From: Nelumbo lutea
Lineage: Eukaryota > Streptophyta > Magnoliopsida > Proteales > Nelumbonaceae
Assembly: GCA_022828595.1 (NCBI GenBank)
Contig: JAKGHH010000001.1
Coordinates: 123,392,999-123,456,998 of the forward strand
DNA length: 64,000 nucleotides
Direction: 5' to 3'
Position 1 is the first letter of the stretch; each line of letters starts with the position of its first letter. A model generated the notes under the pieces. That model searched no databases. It was not told the origin of the DNA and saw only the letters and a program-made list of their open reading frames with translations. Positions 21,780-33,439 of the stretch are shown here, in pieces. A program made the translations under genes and the position numbers.

Positions 21780-23693
21780 TGAAGGGTTGAGAGATCCATC
21801 AGATAGACGCCCAAAGATTGCGGAATAAGGGGCGAATTTCAAAATTTTTTCTCTCCCTTCAACTGGGAATCACATTCCCTATTTAGAAAATCATATTTTC
21901 AAGGATAAATCTTGAACCTTAAACTGAACCAGATCTGAACCAAAAGGAATGGGAGAGAATGATACCTGATACGGAGAAGCAATATCTCCCAACGAAGGTG
22001 TTCACGCCCAAGGAAGGATCCAAAGACTGCTCCCACTAAAGATGGCGCAGTGCAGGATGGAGCAAAATCAGCAGTGTTCTTCCCCAAGAACTCTGTCCTT
22101 CGCAAGAAACAGCATGATGGAACGTGAGCACAACTCCCTTTTCAATCCTTTCTCAAAGAATTGATGTCAAGATCCAATCTTGACTTCTCCCACAGTTGGA
22201 GATCGAACTGGCAAATAGGGCGGCAAGAGCAGGGAGGCGGCAAGAGAGTATTCGCAGGGTGCAGAGTTCTGTCTTCTTGATTTCAGCACTAAAGAGAATC
22301 TGATGTGCTTCTTGGTCTCTCTCAATGCTGCCACCCCCTTCCTTCTTTTGTTAACTTGAAAAAATCAGCTCCTAATCCCATTAGGAGGTGCTTATCCAAA
22401 TCATATTTGGATCAGCTTTCTCTTCTAATGATAAGGATAAACCCTTATCTTATCTGCAGATTAGATTAGCTTTATCCTAATCTTATTAGGAGGTTTCTAG
22501 ATCTGAATCACATTCAGATCTGGACTCTCTGAGTGGATAGGATTAAGACCCTATCCTAACTGCTAATCCATCTCAGAATTCGCCCCTTTAATTAACTAAA
22601 TTAATAGCCCAGTTCGAAATGGGCTTTAGGCCCATTAAGCTTATGTGCTCACTTAACTTTCCTAACTGCTGCCCAGTTGGGCTTCCTTGTATGGCGTGGG
22701 ACCCAAGCATTGATCTACACATCAGCCACATGGGTTTGGCCCAGCCTTTGTTACAAGGCCTGGTCGAATACACTGTTAAAGACAGTGCACCCCCTGAAAC
22801 CCATCAAATGGACTCTATGGGCCCAACACTTACCCTAAGTGGTCTCTGGGCCAAGCCACCTTGTAACACCCAGGGACTGTGGGCAGATGCAAGATTAGCC
22901 CATCAGGTATTATCCTCAATAGTCTTACACTTAACCTCTCAGCCCATAATGATCTTACACTGCCCGACAAGAGAGGACCTCTCCCTCGGCTGCAAGGAAC
23001 AGTTATGCACTCTCCACTTATATGGATCCCGGGAATTAAAACCCTTTTGCAAACATTTTAGAAACCATAATATATATACTTTTATATCTCATATAAAATA
23101 TATTTTGCAAAACAAATTTCAACGGTTGAAATCGGCTGCCGGCAGTCTTGGTTTCCAATAGTGAGAGTGCATCCCCGATCATTAACTTTGTCTGACAAAC
23201 TGGCTGATCCTGTCACTATGATCACCCACTCAGATGAATTCTCGGATTGTCCCAACATACCCAGGTTTTGACCCCCGCTAAGGATCTCACTGATTGGTAT
23301 CATAATCGAGTCTAGGGGTCGAGTGTAACTTTTCAGTTTTGCCCATCAATCTCCAAGGTCCAGGGCAATACTGGAAATATGGTCCAGTTCAAAGATTCAA
23401 TTAATCCCACACTGTATGTGCCTGGGGTCTCACCCCGGTAGCTGAGACAAGCCACCCCAACCGACTTGGTGGCACCACAGTGTCAGCCTTGTCAGGATAG
23501 GTCTCCCTAGACCGACCCACTGGCTGTGAACATTCTAAACTAACACGTGTCTCAATAAGTGTCCAGTTTAAGGGTATTACATAGAAACATACCAAGGGAA
23601 CATGAATCAAATATGTACTTTTATTCATTTACAATAAACTCATAAAGTACATCAATTTTGATTGAAGCTAAGGGCATACAAAACTGTCTAACA
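21780..23693 (-). repeat. Complete 5' LTR of copia A (1,914 bp)
   Basis: In element orientation it begins TGTTAGACAGTTTTG and ends CTCTCAACCCTTCA, followed by the primer site. Related copies occur at 1-1606, 46475-47645 (opposite orientation) and 49067-52222. It contains GGCCCA-type repeats and the AAGAGAGGACCTCTCCCTCG block common to all copies. Internal short frames are not genes. Confidence 0.9.
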
Positions 23694-23699
23694 ATAGGT

Positions 23700-25175
23700 A
23701 TGTACCGAACAATCAGGTTCCAGGAAGCAACCTTGTTGTCACACACAAAATGAAATTCAATCTCAAGATGTTTTGTGCGAGTGAAAAATGGGATTTGTTG
23801 TGAGGTAAGTTGCACTGAGGTTGTCACACCAGACAACCGAAGGATGGGGAAGAAAATGTCCAAGCTCCTTCAATAATGATTGTAACCAAGCAACTTTAGC
23901 CGCAACTGTGGCAAGGGCTCAGTATTCCACTTCTATGGAAGAGAGTGCAACAGATTTCTGTTTCTTGGAGCACCAAGAAATAAGGTTATCTCTGAGGAAG
24001 ACAGCATACCTAGTGGTTGATTTCTGATCCTTAGGGGACCCTGTCCAATCGGAGTCAGAATACGCTTGTAGAAGATGAGTAGATGTGGGCTTGATGATGA
24101 GCCCATAACCTATGGTGTGTTTCAGGTAGCGGAGTACTCTCTTAACAGCAGACCAATCCGCCTCTATTGGGAGATGCATGTGTTGACAGAGACGATCAAC
24201 AACAAAGGTGATATCAGGTTGCGTGGTGAGAAGATATTGTAATGCTCCTACTATGTTGCGGTAATCTGTAGCATTAGGAAGATATGCTTAGATGTAGGGG
24301 TGAACATGCAAAATGGTGTGGAGATGGGCTTCGAGCCATCCATACGAGTACGGAAAAGTAAGTCAGCAAAGTATTTTCTTTGGCACAAATGAAGACCAGC
24401 ATCACTATCATGGGCCTCCACACCTAAGAAATAATGGATTAAGACAAGGTCCTTGAGTGCAAAATAGCGGGAAAGCTCCTCAATGAAGTTGTGATAGTAG
24501 ATGTATCATTCCCCGTGACAAGAATGTCATCTACGTAAACCAATACATACATGATAAGGCTATTGGATTTGTAAATGAGGAGAGAGGTATCCGTTTTAGA
24601 ACCCCAAAAACCCCTAGTGAGAAGCTGATTCAAGAGCCACTGAAAACAGGCCCGTAGAGCCTGTGTAAGCCCATAAAGGGATTTATGAAATAGACAGACA
24701 TGAGTCCGTTGTTGGGGATTTACAAAGCCGGGAGGTTGTGTCATGTGCACAACTTCTTCAAGGTGGCCATGAAGAATGACATTGGAGATGTCAAGTTGAC
24801 GAATGGGCCAGCCATTAGTCTTGGCAAGAGATAAAACAACACAGATGGTTGTAGGCTTTACCACTGGGCTGGAAGTGTCCTTGTAATCAGTACCAACTCT
24901 TTGGTGAAATCCTTGGCTACAAGATAAGCCTTGTATCATTTAATGGACCCATCCGGCTTCCTCTTGATTTTGTACACCCACTTGCAACCAATCACATTTT
25001 GAGAAGGATGTTGTGGGACTAATTCCCATGTCCCATTTTTTATGAGGGCATTGTATTCCTCAATCATGGCATGGCGCCACTCTTCATGTTTAAAAGCCTG
25101 AGAATAGGATGTAGGTTCAAGTAGGTTAGGGAAGGAAGGGGATGTTTGGTAACAAAGTACAATCTGGGCTTCCAA
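23700..25175 (-). pseudogene. Copia B reverse transcriptase and RNase H
   Basis: In the minus strand the RVT_2 region starts EWRHAMIEEYNALIKNGTWE (about 25095), followed by VIGCKWVYKIKRKPDGSIK, LDISNVILHGHL, SLYGLTQALRACFQWL and the catalytic YVDDILVTGND (about 24520). Several frame changes follow. RNase H is seen as YLKHTIGYGL, AYSDSDWTGSPKDQKSTTRY and LSSIEVEY (23919-24179) and continues to the copia A insertion point. It is no longer a single frame. The role would be copying the element RNA into cDNA. Confidence 0.85.
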
Positions 25176-25890
25176 ATTCCAGCCTTCGATCGAGTGGTCA
25201 TAGGGTGGACATTAGTGGATGGACGTGGATTGGGGTGAATAATGTTAGGGGAAGTAGATTGGGTTAATACAAAGTTAGGTAGTGGGTATGAGGGCAAGAT
25301 ACCTTCATTTTGAAGAAATTTAGAAACGGACTAGTATTGGCCACCCCAATTTAATTGAAGAAATTTGATGTTGCAATCAAATAAACATTCTACCATATTC
25401 TTAAATAGAACCAAAGTAGAAAACACATCCGATTTGTGAACCAATGGAAATTTCCAAACATACTTGTTGTAATCATCTAACAATAACACATAATAGTGAT
25501 AGCCTTCATAGGACGCTAAGGGAGCAGGGCCCCCAGACGTCAGAGAATATCAACTGAAGAGGAGTTGTGCTACAACTTGGTAGAGTAAGACGATTGGACT
25601 TGCCAAATTGACAGGTCTCACAAGCCATGGGTATCTCTTTATTATAATAAGTAGGAAGTCCATGTTGACGAAGAACACTACGAACTACTTGTAAGGTAGG
25701 GTGTCAAAGATGGGAATGCCACATCTGAACAGATGCCTGCTCTCCAACATGTGCTGATGGAGCTTTATTGTGAAGAACTTGATCGACTACTAGTTGATAC
25801 AACCCATTTATACTCTGGTCGTGGAAGAGAGGTTTCCCCGACATTCAATCCTTGACAACAAAGAAGTCACGGTGAAATTCCACAGAAACA
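25176..25890 (-). pseudogene. Copia B integrase region, decayed
   Basis: This interval lies between protease and reverse transcriptase, where copia elements place integrase. Minus-strand pieces include a Q-x-H-G-L-P motif followed by C-x2-C-type residues near 25610-25680 and proline-rich connector sequence near 25200-25300. The frame is broken repeatedly and the catalytic triad is not intact in one frame. Confidence 0.6.
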
Positions 25891-26178
25891 TCAGTCTTTT
25901 GTAAGTTGAGATATAGAGAGAAGATTTTTTGTGATATGGGGAACATGGAGTATTTCACTCATATTAATCACACAACCATTAGATAGAAAATGAGAGGATC
26001 CCACACGGGCTATTGGCAAACCTGTGCCATAAACTACGATGACCTGCTCAAGTCCAGAGTATTCAGAATGTATTGACAAATTGGAGAGATTAGCTGTGAG
26101 ATGTGTAGAAGCACCAGAGTCAGCATACCAAACATTTTGGTACAACCTGGGAGTATGTGTAGCAAGATTAGACATCAC
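25891..26178 (-). pseudogene. Copia B protease region
   Basis: The 95-codon frame contains YADSGASTHLTANLSNL, the copia aspartic protease motif, and ends ILHVPHITKNLLSISQLTKD, the usual start of the GAG-pre-integrase region. Confidence 0.85.
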
Positions 26179-26195
26179 TGTACCTATAAATGTGT

Positions 26196-27179
26196 GATTA
26201 AACCTTTTTGGTCAACGAAGAGAAACATGACCTAGTTGAGAGCAAAGTTGACAGAGCAGACGAGGTTGAAAATATTGATATTGGCCACCACCATTGTTCT
26301 GTTGAAAAAATTTACCCTTGCCTTGAGATTGTCCTCGGTTCTGATATTGATTGTTGGTACAATTCCCTTGATAGTTGTTGCGTCTACCATTATTTTTTTC
26401 CATTATGGTTACCACCACGATGCTATTGGTTAGATTTGTTGTATAGAGGAGTGGATGGTTTTGTGACAGCATTAACAGTAGGAGAGTGCAGGTCCACTGA
26501 GGTCGAGGTTAGATCTCCAAGTCTGATTTCTTGGTTGAGAAGAAGCCCATGAAAATCTTCAAAGGTTACTGGTTTGACCCTGGTGTTAGTGGCTGTCACA
26601 AACGGGCTATACTCAGGCCCAAGGCCACTGAGAACAGACAAGACTAGATCACCACTATTGAGGGGTTGATCAATGGTTGCTAGTGAATCAGCAATGGAGC
26701 AGATGCTCTGCTCCCTTCTTGATGGTGTTGAGTTGATACATTAACTATTGAACTCTAGCGCGAGAGCAAGATGAGAAGGTCCACTGTAGAATGGACTAGG
26801 CTTCATACGATGATGAAGCACTTACCACATGACTCAGGACCGTCTCAGTAAGAGATGCTATTATCCAACTCAGGATCATTTGATCTTGTTGATACCAAGC
26901 AACATAATCTTTGTTGACTTCCACAGTTGGATTGGTTGATGAGATACGCTCGTGTGACATGTTCGGCTGGAGCTTTGAATGTGCCATCAACATATCCCAT
27001 GAGGGAGTGGGCTCTGAAGATAGGAAGAAACTGAGCCTTTCAAAGATTATAGTTTCTCCGTTGAGTCTTACAAGAAAATAATGAGAGATGTTACCAGGTG
27101 GCAAAGTGATTGTTGGATTAAGCTCTCTTGTAGAATGGCTATTCTGAGAGGTACTAGAGGTGGTTGAGTTTTGAGCCAT
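26196..27179 (-). pseudogene. Copia B gag, frameshifted
   Basis: Gag starts MAQNSTTSSTSQNSHSTREL and reads PGNISHYFLVRLNGETIIFE, then WYQQDQMILSWIIASLTETV (UBN2-like). After frame changes it continues with LGPEYSPFVTATNTRVKPVT, a glutamine/asparagine-rich segment, and a partial zinc knuckle CQLCSQLGH. Stops and shifts make it non-functional. Confidence 0.82.
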
Positions 27180-27198
27180 GGAAAATTTTGGATCAGAT

Positions 27199-27210
27199 GC
27201 TCTGATACCA
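27199..27210 (-). other. Primer binding site of copia B (tRNA-iMet)
   Basis: The minus strand reads TGGTATCAGAGC, an exact match to the usual plant iMet site, nine bases from the LTR edge. Confidence 0.85.
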
Positions 27211-27219
27211 ATTTAGAAT

Positions 27220-27487
27220 TGAGGGTTGAAAAGAACTCAATAATCACTTTCATACGTTTGTATTAAATTACAAGTACTGTATGAAATTTGAATTTCAAAT
27301 GCAAGATACAGCAGTACAGAATACAGTCAGAGGAATTAACAGCAGATCAAGACTTTCCAAAACTGATTCCATCTTCCTTTTTTTCTCATGCGTTATGTGC
27401 TAAAGTCTCACATGTAATGAACGCTTATGTAGATTGGTCAATAATTACCACTGAGCTTTCTAATTCATGTTCAATCTGTGTCTAACA
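27220..27487 (-). repeat. 5' LTR of copia B (268 bp)
   Basis: In element orientation it starts TGTTAGACACAG and ends CAACCCTCA. The partial 3' copy is at 17978-18092. The LTR is short compared with that of copia A. Confidence 0.8.
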
Positions 27488-27799
27488 TAATCTGCAATTC
27501 AAGTACTTTCCTACAAAGATGCTTATCCTTTTCAATGCAACAAACTAAGGTGAATTTATATTTTCTGGTTTCACATTACAGTTTCTTTATTTCTCTTTGT
27601 TTATGATTGCTACATTTTAATTCTATATTTTATTATTTAACATAATGCCTGTGCATATTCATTTGATTTATAGGGCCTTGTATTTCCTTGACATAATCAT
27701 GAAAAGTAGGGAATATTTTAACAAGATTTTTTGTTGTGATGTCCCTTTTCTCTATTTTGTTTTATTTGTCTTTTTTTTTTCCTCTCTTCTTTTTTTGTA
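27488..27799. other. Unclassified AT-rich DNA
   Basis: No gene or element is recognised between copia B and the LINE ORF1 fragment. Long T-rich runs are present. Confidence 0.4.
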
Positions 27800-28440
27800 T
27801 TATGGTTAGGGTGGAAGCAAGCCACATGTTCCCACTACTTGAAGGGTTCTTGGCTTATTTTTGTTGTTGCATCGATTTTGAGCACTTTTCTGAAACTTGG
27901 CGATAGCTTTGATATAGGAATCATTGTAGAAACTTACTGAGATCCAAGGGAAAAAGATCCAAAACGGAGCTATGGAAAGTTTGAATCCCAGATCGAAAGT
28001 TGGCGCCCACTTGAATAGATGAAAATAAAACTTTTTCATGCAAAAAGATTCATGCAACCAGACCTTTAAAAAATCCTCTTCATCCGAAAGTCGAATCAGA
28101 ATACTACGCGAATCAAGAGAAGTTATCACAATTCGTAACCTAAAAGTTCTTATTAGAAACTCTTTGATTTCAGGAAGAGGTGGCCTACCATAGACGCACT
28201 TACCTATTAGAGCAAGCTTCAAAGGATATAGAGACTTCTGGATTTCTTCCTCTGAAAAAAGATTTGTAGGTTCGCCCCAACGTAGAGAAGGAGCCTTCTC
28301 TTCCAGATTGATCTTCTCTAGAATCACAGGCGTGAAAGCTGTAACAGATTTGAGCAAAGAAGCGAAGGTCTTCGGCTAAGGATTCCCAAGGTGATCAAAG
28401 CGCGTTCTCTAGGGTTTCCATGTCTCGAGAGGAAAATTCC
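27800..28440 (-). mobile_element. LINE ORF1 5' fragment (DUF4283)
   Basis: A 183-codon minus-strand frame (28357-27806) reads LIGKCVYGRPPLPEIKEFL, then SILIRLSDEEDFLKVW and FHLFKWAPTFDLGFKLSIAP, which matches the DUF4283 region at the N-terminus of plant L1 ORF1 or related proteins. An in-frame stop and shift separate it from an upstream ATGGAAACCCTAGAG start at about 28420. Only the start of the element is left; no reverse transcriptase adjoins it. Confidence 0.8.
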
Positions 28441-29235
28441 ATAGTTCATACACGACTTTTTGCTTCACATAACGATTATATATCTAAAGGACTAGGAACA
28501 AGTTTGTAGTTGTGAGGATTAACTACTAAAGAATAATCAACTTGTGATTCTAGCAGTGGGAGAACTACTACCGGAACCTCAAGGACAAATTTAACTGCTA
28601 AAATGTATAATACAGTTAAATAGTAAATAAAGTAATAAAGATAAATAACTACAGAAATATAAATGTAAATCAGTTAATGTAAATGTTAGTAACTTGGTAG
28701 GGTTAGTAGAGTTAGTAGCTTAGTAGTTGCACAAAGAATTCCATATCTCGTAATTCAAGAGAAAATAAACAAAGTAAGATGCAATTGCTGCAAGATAACC
28801 AGATTTTCAAGCTTTTTTAGTTAACTAAAGATGTTACTGATATTAGTAGTAAAGTAACTATAGAAATTTGAAGCAAAATAAAGAAAGATAAAACAAGAAA
28901 GCACAAAGAGAAGAGGCACAAATGAATTTTATAAAGGTTCGGTAGAAACTTTTGCCTCAAACACTATTTAAGGATTTCCATTGACCAATCTAGGTAGACT
29001 TCTGGACGCCAGCAAAGACTTATAACCAGTAGGACTTTTGAGTGACTAAAATACCTTAGGAGAACTTATGGGTGCCTACTTAACCTAACCTAGTAGAACT
29101 TATGGGTATTTACCCAACCAAACATGGTAGAGCTTATGGATATCTACCAAACCTTGAATCATGTACAAATAAGAACATCTACCTACACTGATGTAGCACG
29201 ATCAGGACACTCCTAATTGGTGGAAACCTGGCTCC
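28441..29235. other. Unclassified repeat-like DNA
   Basis: AT-rich sequence with no recognisable coding domain. The part from about 28920 resembles the edge of an LTR (TTCGGTAGAAACTTTTGCCT and repeats of GTAGAACTTATGGGTA), but I could not find matching ends in the window. Confidence 0.4.
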
Positions 29236-30429
29236 TAGCTGGTGACGGACGGTACCTGAGAAGAAGGAAAGTGAAGAATTCCCGGGGAGCTTGCCCGGCG
29301 GGAACACTCCGATGCTTAAGTTAGAACTCTGAGAGAACTGTAGAGAATGCAAAGAGAGAGCTAAGAGTGCAGATGGCGCAAGTTCAGTACCTTTGCTTCT
29401 TGGGGGTCAGGTAACTGTTGCAAGGTACTGCCCAATCAAGTGAAAGGCACGACCCAAAAAGCACAAGCACGCCGCCACCTTTCGAGAGACATGGGCGCAA
29501 GCCGCTGGTGCTGGCAGAGACTACACCATCAGTCAGGAGACGTGGGTGCAATTTGGCGGGTACGGTCTTGCCAGGTAAGAAGCTTCCTGAAAACACCGCA
29601 TCGCTTAATAGCGAGCTGCCTTGTAGCGAGCTACTGGAGGCGTCCCGAGGTGATTACGTCTGAGTTCTTCAAGACGACCCTTTTGCCTAAGGATTGGAGC
29701 AAGCTGATTTTCCTAGCTCGCGAGTTGGGATAGACTTAGCTTGGAGTGTCCCCTTTGTCATATCGACGTGTTCGAGCTCGTGTCATAGTGAGCTTGTTCC
29801 GTAGTGAGTTGTCATGTAGCGAGTTGGCCTGTGAGGGCTTTAGCAAGCTTGCTGCATCGAGTAGCCAGGCTGTCGTGCTGTGCTATCACTTATGTCAAAT
29901 CAAGTCCACGTGTCGCCTGCTCATGAGGTCGGGTCAAATCACCCTCCATTAATTGCCCCCCACTCCTCGGGCTAAGGGTCTTACTCTAATGCAGGGAGTT
30001 CACGAAGCGACGGGTTGATTTGACCCATAATTCAAACTGGTTGGCTGACCGCATTAAATACACGTGCGGATGTCAAGTGATTTATGGATTTCTTGGGCAC
30101 CAAAAAGCACGCCAAGTAGCTTTCAGTTTTGAAAGACGTGCAACTGGCATTACTTCAATCCTGGAAGACGTGCAGCAGGCATTACTTCAGTCCTGGAAGA
30201 CGTATAGCCAGATTAATTGTGAACCATTGGATTTGCCTTAATCTGAGCCGTTGGCTTACGGGCACTGAGGCTATAAATAGAGGGGCCCTAGGCCTCATTT
30301 CTTTTACACCAAGTTGCTCTGCTTTCAGATTCGAGGTCGTGCCTTTGTCTATTTGCTCGAGCTCTTCTTTTGCTCACACCGTTCTTCCGGTTTTAGTTTC
30401 TTCCTGGTGATTCTTCTGTTCCATCAACC
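29236..30429 (+). promoter_or_regulatory. LTR-like region with TATA box driving the PF04195 relic
   Basis: The region is GC-richer than its surroundings. It contains repeats of GCGAGCT/GTAGCGAG and GCAGGCATTACTTCA, and ends with a clear TATA box CTATAAATAG (30271-30280) about 150 bp before an ATG. The layout fits a gypsy LTR and 5' UTR, but its ends and a second LTR copy were not found. Confidence 0.5.
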
Positions 30430-31215
30430 ATGTCTGGGTACCCATACTGCGGTGTCTTCCCCCTGGATGATAATCAAGGTGACGTCCCTTTAAGCTCAGG
30501 GAGAGCTTGGGGGCTCCCTGAGGGTCAACCTATGGAGGCTCGAGAAGCCTTTGAGAATCAAGCTTCTACTTCCCAAGGGTGGGAACCGGACACCTTCGGC
30601 CCTCCCACCATGACAATAGAAAGGCTCCAGGCTCTAGTTTCTTCCTTTAACCTCCCCAGGGATCTTATCTATAGTCTTCCCTCCAATGGCTATCCCTAGG
30701 AGCATGATCACGATGAAATCGTGATCTTTGAGGAGTAGCTTGTGGCCGGCCTTCGGCTCCCTCTTCATCCTTTGGTAGTGGAGATTCTTTCCAACTTTAA
30801 TGTCACTATAGACCAGCTTTACCCCAACGCGATACAGAACGTGGTTGGGACAATCTCTTTGTGCTTCGAATACTGTCTTCCCCTCTCTCTAGATATTTTT
30901 GCTTTTATCCTGTCTATTAAGAATGCCTCCCCCAGAGCTCCTCAAGAAAGGAACTCTTACTACTTTTCCCCCTGCCCAGGCTTTAAGCTCTTGCATGAGC
31001 TGGCAAATGATATCCCCGCCTAGAAGCGAGGTTACTTTGTGGTTCACAACCCCGAGGGATGGCCCTTCCTGACCCACTGAAGGGGGGCCATTCAGGATCC
31101 GGGCGTTACTTTGGACCGGAAGGTTCGAGAAACGCTGCAATTCTGGGCGGGAGTTGGCCTCCTTTGCTCAGACTATTTGACCGAGGAGAAGCTCGTGTAG
31201 GCCGGTCTGAGCCCT
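30430..31215 (+). pseudogene. PF04195-type (putative gypsy-type transposon) protein, decayed N-terminal part
   Basis: Starting at ATG 30430, one continuous frame reads to about 31215 with five stops (30697, 30736, 31021, 31078, 31198). RLPLHPLVVEILSNFNVTID, QLYPNAIQNVVGTISLC, YYFSPCPGFKLL and RGYFVVHNPEGWPF match the order of the PF04195 domain. The region after KLV-stop is followed by a GTAGGT donor-like site, suggesting original introns. The family's function is unknown. The stops all fit CAG-to-TAG or TGG-to-TAG/TGA changes. The frame is otherwise conserved. Confidence 0.75.
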
Positions 31216-31302
31216 GGTAGGTTACCTTTAGGTCGCTTTTCCCTTCTTTTCTTTTTCTTTTTTGTTTTTTGCCAGCTGGACTAATACTTGCGGTCTTTTG
31301 CA

Positions 31303-32352
31303 GCCATGTCGGGTGTAGATGCACACCACCTTCTGTCGAGCAACCAGAAGTGTAGGGAGAAGAGGTCGCACCCTGACCATACGTCCTCTTTTGGGGGCAC
31401 TGAGTTCAAGGCGGCTGTGGGTCCAGCCTTTGTTTCCGCCTGAGGTCCCACCCATGCAATTCGAGGGGGTAGCCGTAGAGGGTGGCAAGGAAGAAGTTCC
31501 CCCTCCTGAGGATTCCACCCCATCCGCACGGCGTGATCCCACCATCTTCCCATGGTTCCCTACTGAGGGGAGAGAAGAGAGCATCACTAATTTTCTTATG
31601 GCCTCGTAGAGGAGCCGACAGGCGGTCACCAATGAGGAGATCGCGAACTGGTCCGGGATGCACCCCAAGCTGCTCTTCAGGCTGACTTTGTCCCACTGCA
31701 TGGTGGTAAGGGCCTTTTTCTCTTCCCTCTTCTCTCCTTCTCTTTTTTTTTTTTTTACTCACCTCGGCTTTGTTATTGGCAGCTGAACTCCGCCATCGAT
31801 GCCATGGCCTGCCAGTCTGCTGTCCACTCCCATGACGCCATCAATCAGAAGATCAAAGTGCAAAAGCTTTGACGCGAGCTCGACCAGGCCCGAAATGAGG
31901 TCCTCCAGGCTCAGAAGGGGAGCGAGGCCCAGGAGCTCCTCGTCAAGGACCAAGAGGCACGGATCTCCCGACTGTCTGAGGAGAGCACCCGCTACAGGGA
32001 GGAGTCTTCGAGGGTGGTAGCAGAGAGGGAGCTACTTCGCCAATAGGTCCAGAGCTTGGAGTCCACGCTCCATGATCGGACCTGAAACTTCGACGCCGTG
32101 GTGGAGGAAGAGCGGGCTAAGGCGGTGGAGGACTTCAAGGAATCCCCATAGTTCCAGGACCTCTAGGTCGAGTATGACTCAAGGTCTTACTGTTCGGGTT
32201 TCAAGCTCTACCGGTGGCTGGTCTGGAAGAAGTTCTCCGGGCTCAACCTTGAAGGCATAACGATGAAGGGCCTGGACCCGGAGACGGCGGACATGGCGGA
32301 GGAGGAGGAACCCGACTCTCCAGAGGACGACGAAGAGGCAGTGGAAACTTGA
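31303..32352 (+). pseudogene. PF04195-type protein, decayed C-terminal coiled-coil part
   Basis: Downstream exon-like blocks in plus orientation read PSARRDPTIFPWFPTEGRE and RSRQAVTNEEIANWSGMHP (stop at about 31606) up to a GTAAGG donor near 31708. Then, after a long pyrimidine tract and CAG acceptor at about 31783, LNSAIDAMACQSAVHSHDAI leads into a heptad-rich coiled coil (ELDQARNEVLQAQKGSEAQE). It ends acidic (EEEEPDSPEDDEEAVET) and stops at 32350. Several in-frame stops interrupt it. Charged coiled coils after a PF04195 domain are usual for these plant transposon genes. Confidence 0.65.
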
Positions 32353-32806
32353 GGCTGGTTGCTCTTATTTTCTTTGGCTGGATTTCTGAATGGTTGTCCC
32401 CGAGCATCTGGACCTGGTTTTATGTATCTCTATTTATTTTTTTTTTTACTAAGTGCTATGCCCTTTACTTTTTTCCGAAGCGACTATCACTCAAACTGTT
32501 AGAGTTGAACACCCGAAGTCGAGTTTTTTGGTCATTGTTACCCCGAATTGCTTCCCAACACTTGGGGAGATTTTATAATGCACCCCGAGGTGGTCAACAT
32601 AGCGAGCATATGCTCAACCTGCATGCACCTGGGTTAAGTTGGCGTAGATTGTCCCTTAACGGGTTCAACTTGTGTACCGAGGTGAGCTATGTATCATAGG
32701 GTTCACACCCGAGCTGCCTGCGTTTTTGGTATTAATACTTAGCCTATGTTGATGAGACGGTTAGGTTTTATTTGGTGCCGAGGTCCTTGTTAGCTTGGTG
32801 TTTTAT
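32353..32806. other. 3' part of the PF04195 relic, cut by the Athila-like LTR
   Basis: Non-coding, 3'-UTR-like sequence with repeated CGAGGTGG/CCGAGCTG motifs. It ends abruptly at 32807, where the Athila-like LTR sequence starts in mid-LTR, marking a rearrangement breakpoint. Confidence 0.5.
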
Positions 32807-33384
32807 CCGAATTAATCTACAGCTTGGAATTCCTAGAGTGCTTGAGAGAGACTCTAGGAATTCAGATCTACTATTCAAGAACTGAATTGAGTGCAAGGTT
32901 AGAGATAACTTGCACAATTCAGTTGGTGATCAATTCAGATTTGAATTGATGCCTTAGAAGTGTTTGAAGAAATGCATGCATGGGGATTAGATTCTTGCTA
33001 GAGATAGAAGAACCGTCACTCATGCATAGGATGAACATGCGCTTGAGAGAGGCTGTTCATGACCTTGAGGTTTCACCAAACCAAGGCTCAATCATGATTT
33101 ATTCGACTGATCCAAATTGATAGATTGCTGAATTCTGAGATTGACATTTACTGCTTACTCTTCTAACCTGATTTGAAGGCAATTGGGCCAATGATTTAGA
33201 TAGATTTTAATTTAGGATTTTTTAGCTTTCATTAAAGTTTTGATTTATTTGTTGATCAGATAAGAAGTGCTCAATTTAGTATTGGTAATTGTTTCCTAAA
33301 TCCTCGTGGGAACGACACTTCACTCACTACTTTATTACTTGAACGGCTAGTGCACTTGCTAATGTCACAATGAGCCACACACCA
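32807..33384 (+). repeat. Truncated LTR of unit C1 (578 bp)
   Basis: It matches 38543-39120 without length change (578 bp each). I count about ten differences by eye, all transitions. The 5' 985 bp of the LTR are absent. Confidence 0.9.
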
Positions 33385-33390
33385 AGTTTT

Positions 33391-33408
33391 TGGCGCCGTT
33401 GCCGGGGA
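33391..33408 (+). other. Primer binding site of C1 (tRNA-Asp)
   Basis: TGGCGCCGTTGCCGGGGA is complementary to the 3' end of plant tRNA-Asp, the primer used by Athila/Tat gypsy elements. Confidence 0.88.
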
Positions 33409-33439
33409 TTTAGGAAAGCAATATTAGGAAACATTGGGC

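Larger units (their letters stand above)
18200..23693 (-). mobile_element. Copia element A, nested in copia B
   Basis: The element starts and ends with TG...CA and is flanked by perfect 5-bp duplications ATAGG (18195-18199 and 23694-23698). In the minus strand it carries the 5' LTR (21780-23693), a tRNA-iMet primer site, a leader, gag, protease and integrase. The reverse transcriptase, RNase H and almost the entire 3' LTR are missing; only 37 bp of that LTR remain (18200-18236). It is therefore an internally deleted copy. Confidence 0.9.
17978..27487 (-). mobile_element. Copia element B, interrupted by copia A
   Basis: Minus-strand Ty1/copia element. The 5' LTR is 27220-27487 (TG...CA ends, 268 bp). 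The 3' LTR is only partly visible at 17978-18092, where it aligns with 27330-27435 and continues into the assembly gap. Internal order in the minus strand is gag, protease, integrase, reverse transcriptase and RNase H, with several stops and frameshifts, so it is not functional. The element is split at 18199/23694 by insertion of copia A. Confidence 0.85.

Noticed and set aside
22619..23161. 180-codon plus-strand frame
   Set aside because: It lies wholly within the copia A LTR, antisense to the element, and is not conserved in other LTR copies.
31228..31762. Overlapping minus-strand frames of 90-157 codons
   Set aside because: They are antisense to the decayed PF04195/coiled-coil gene, whose plus-strand reading has recognisable motifs.
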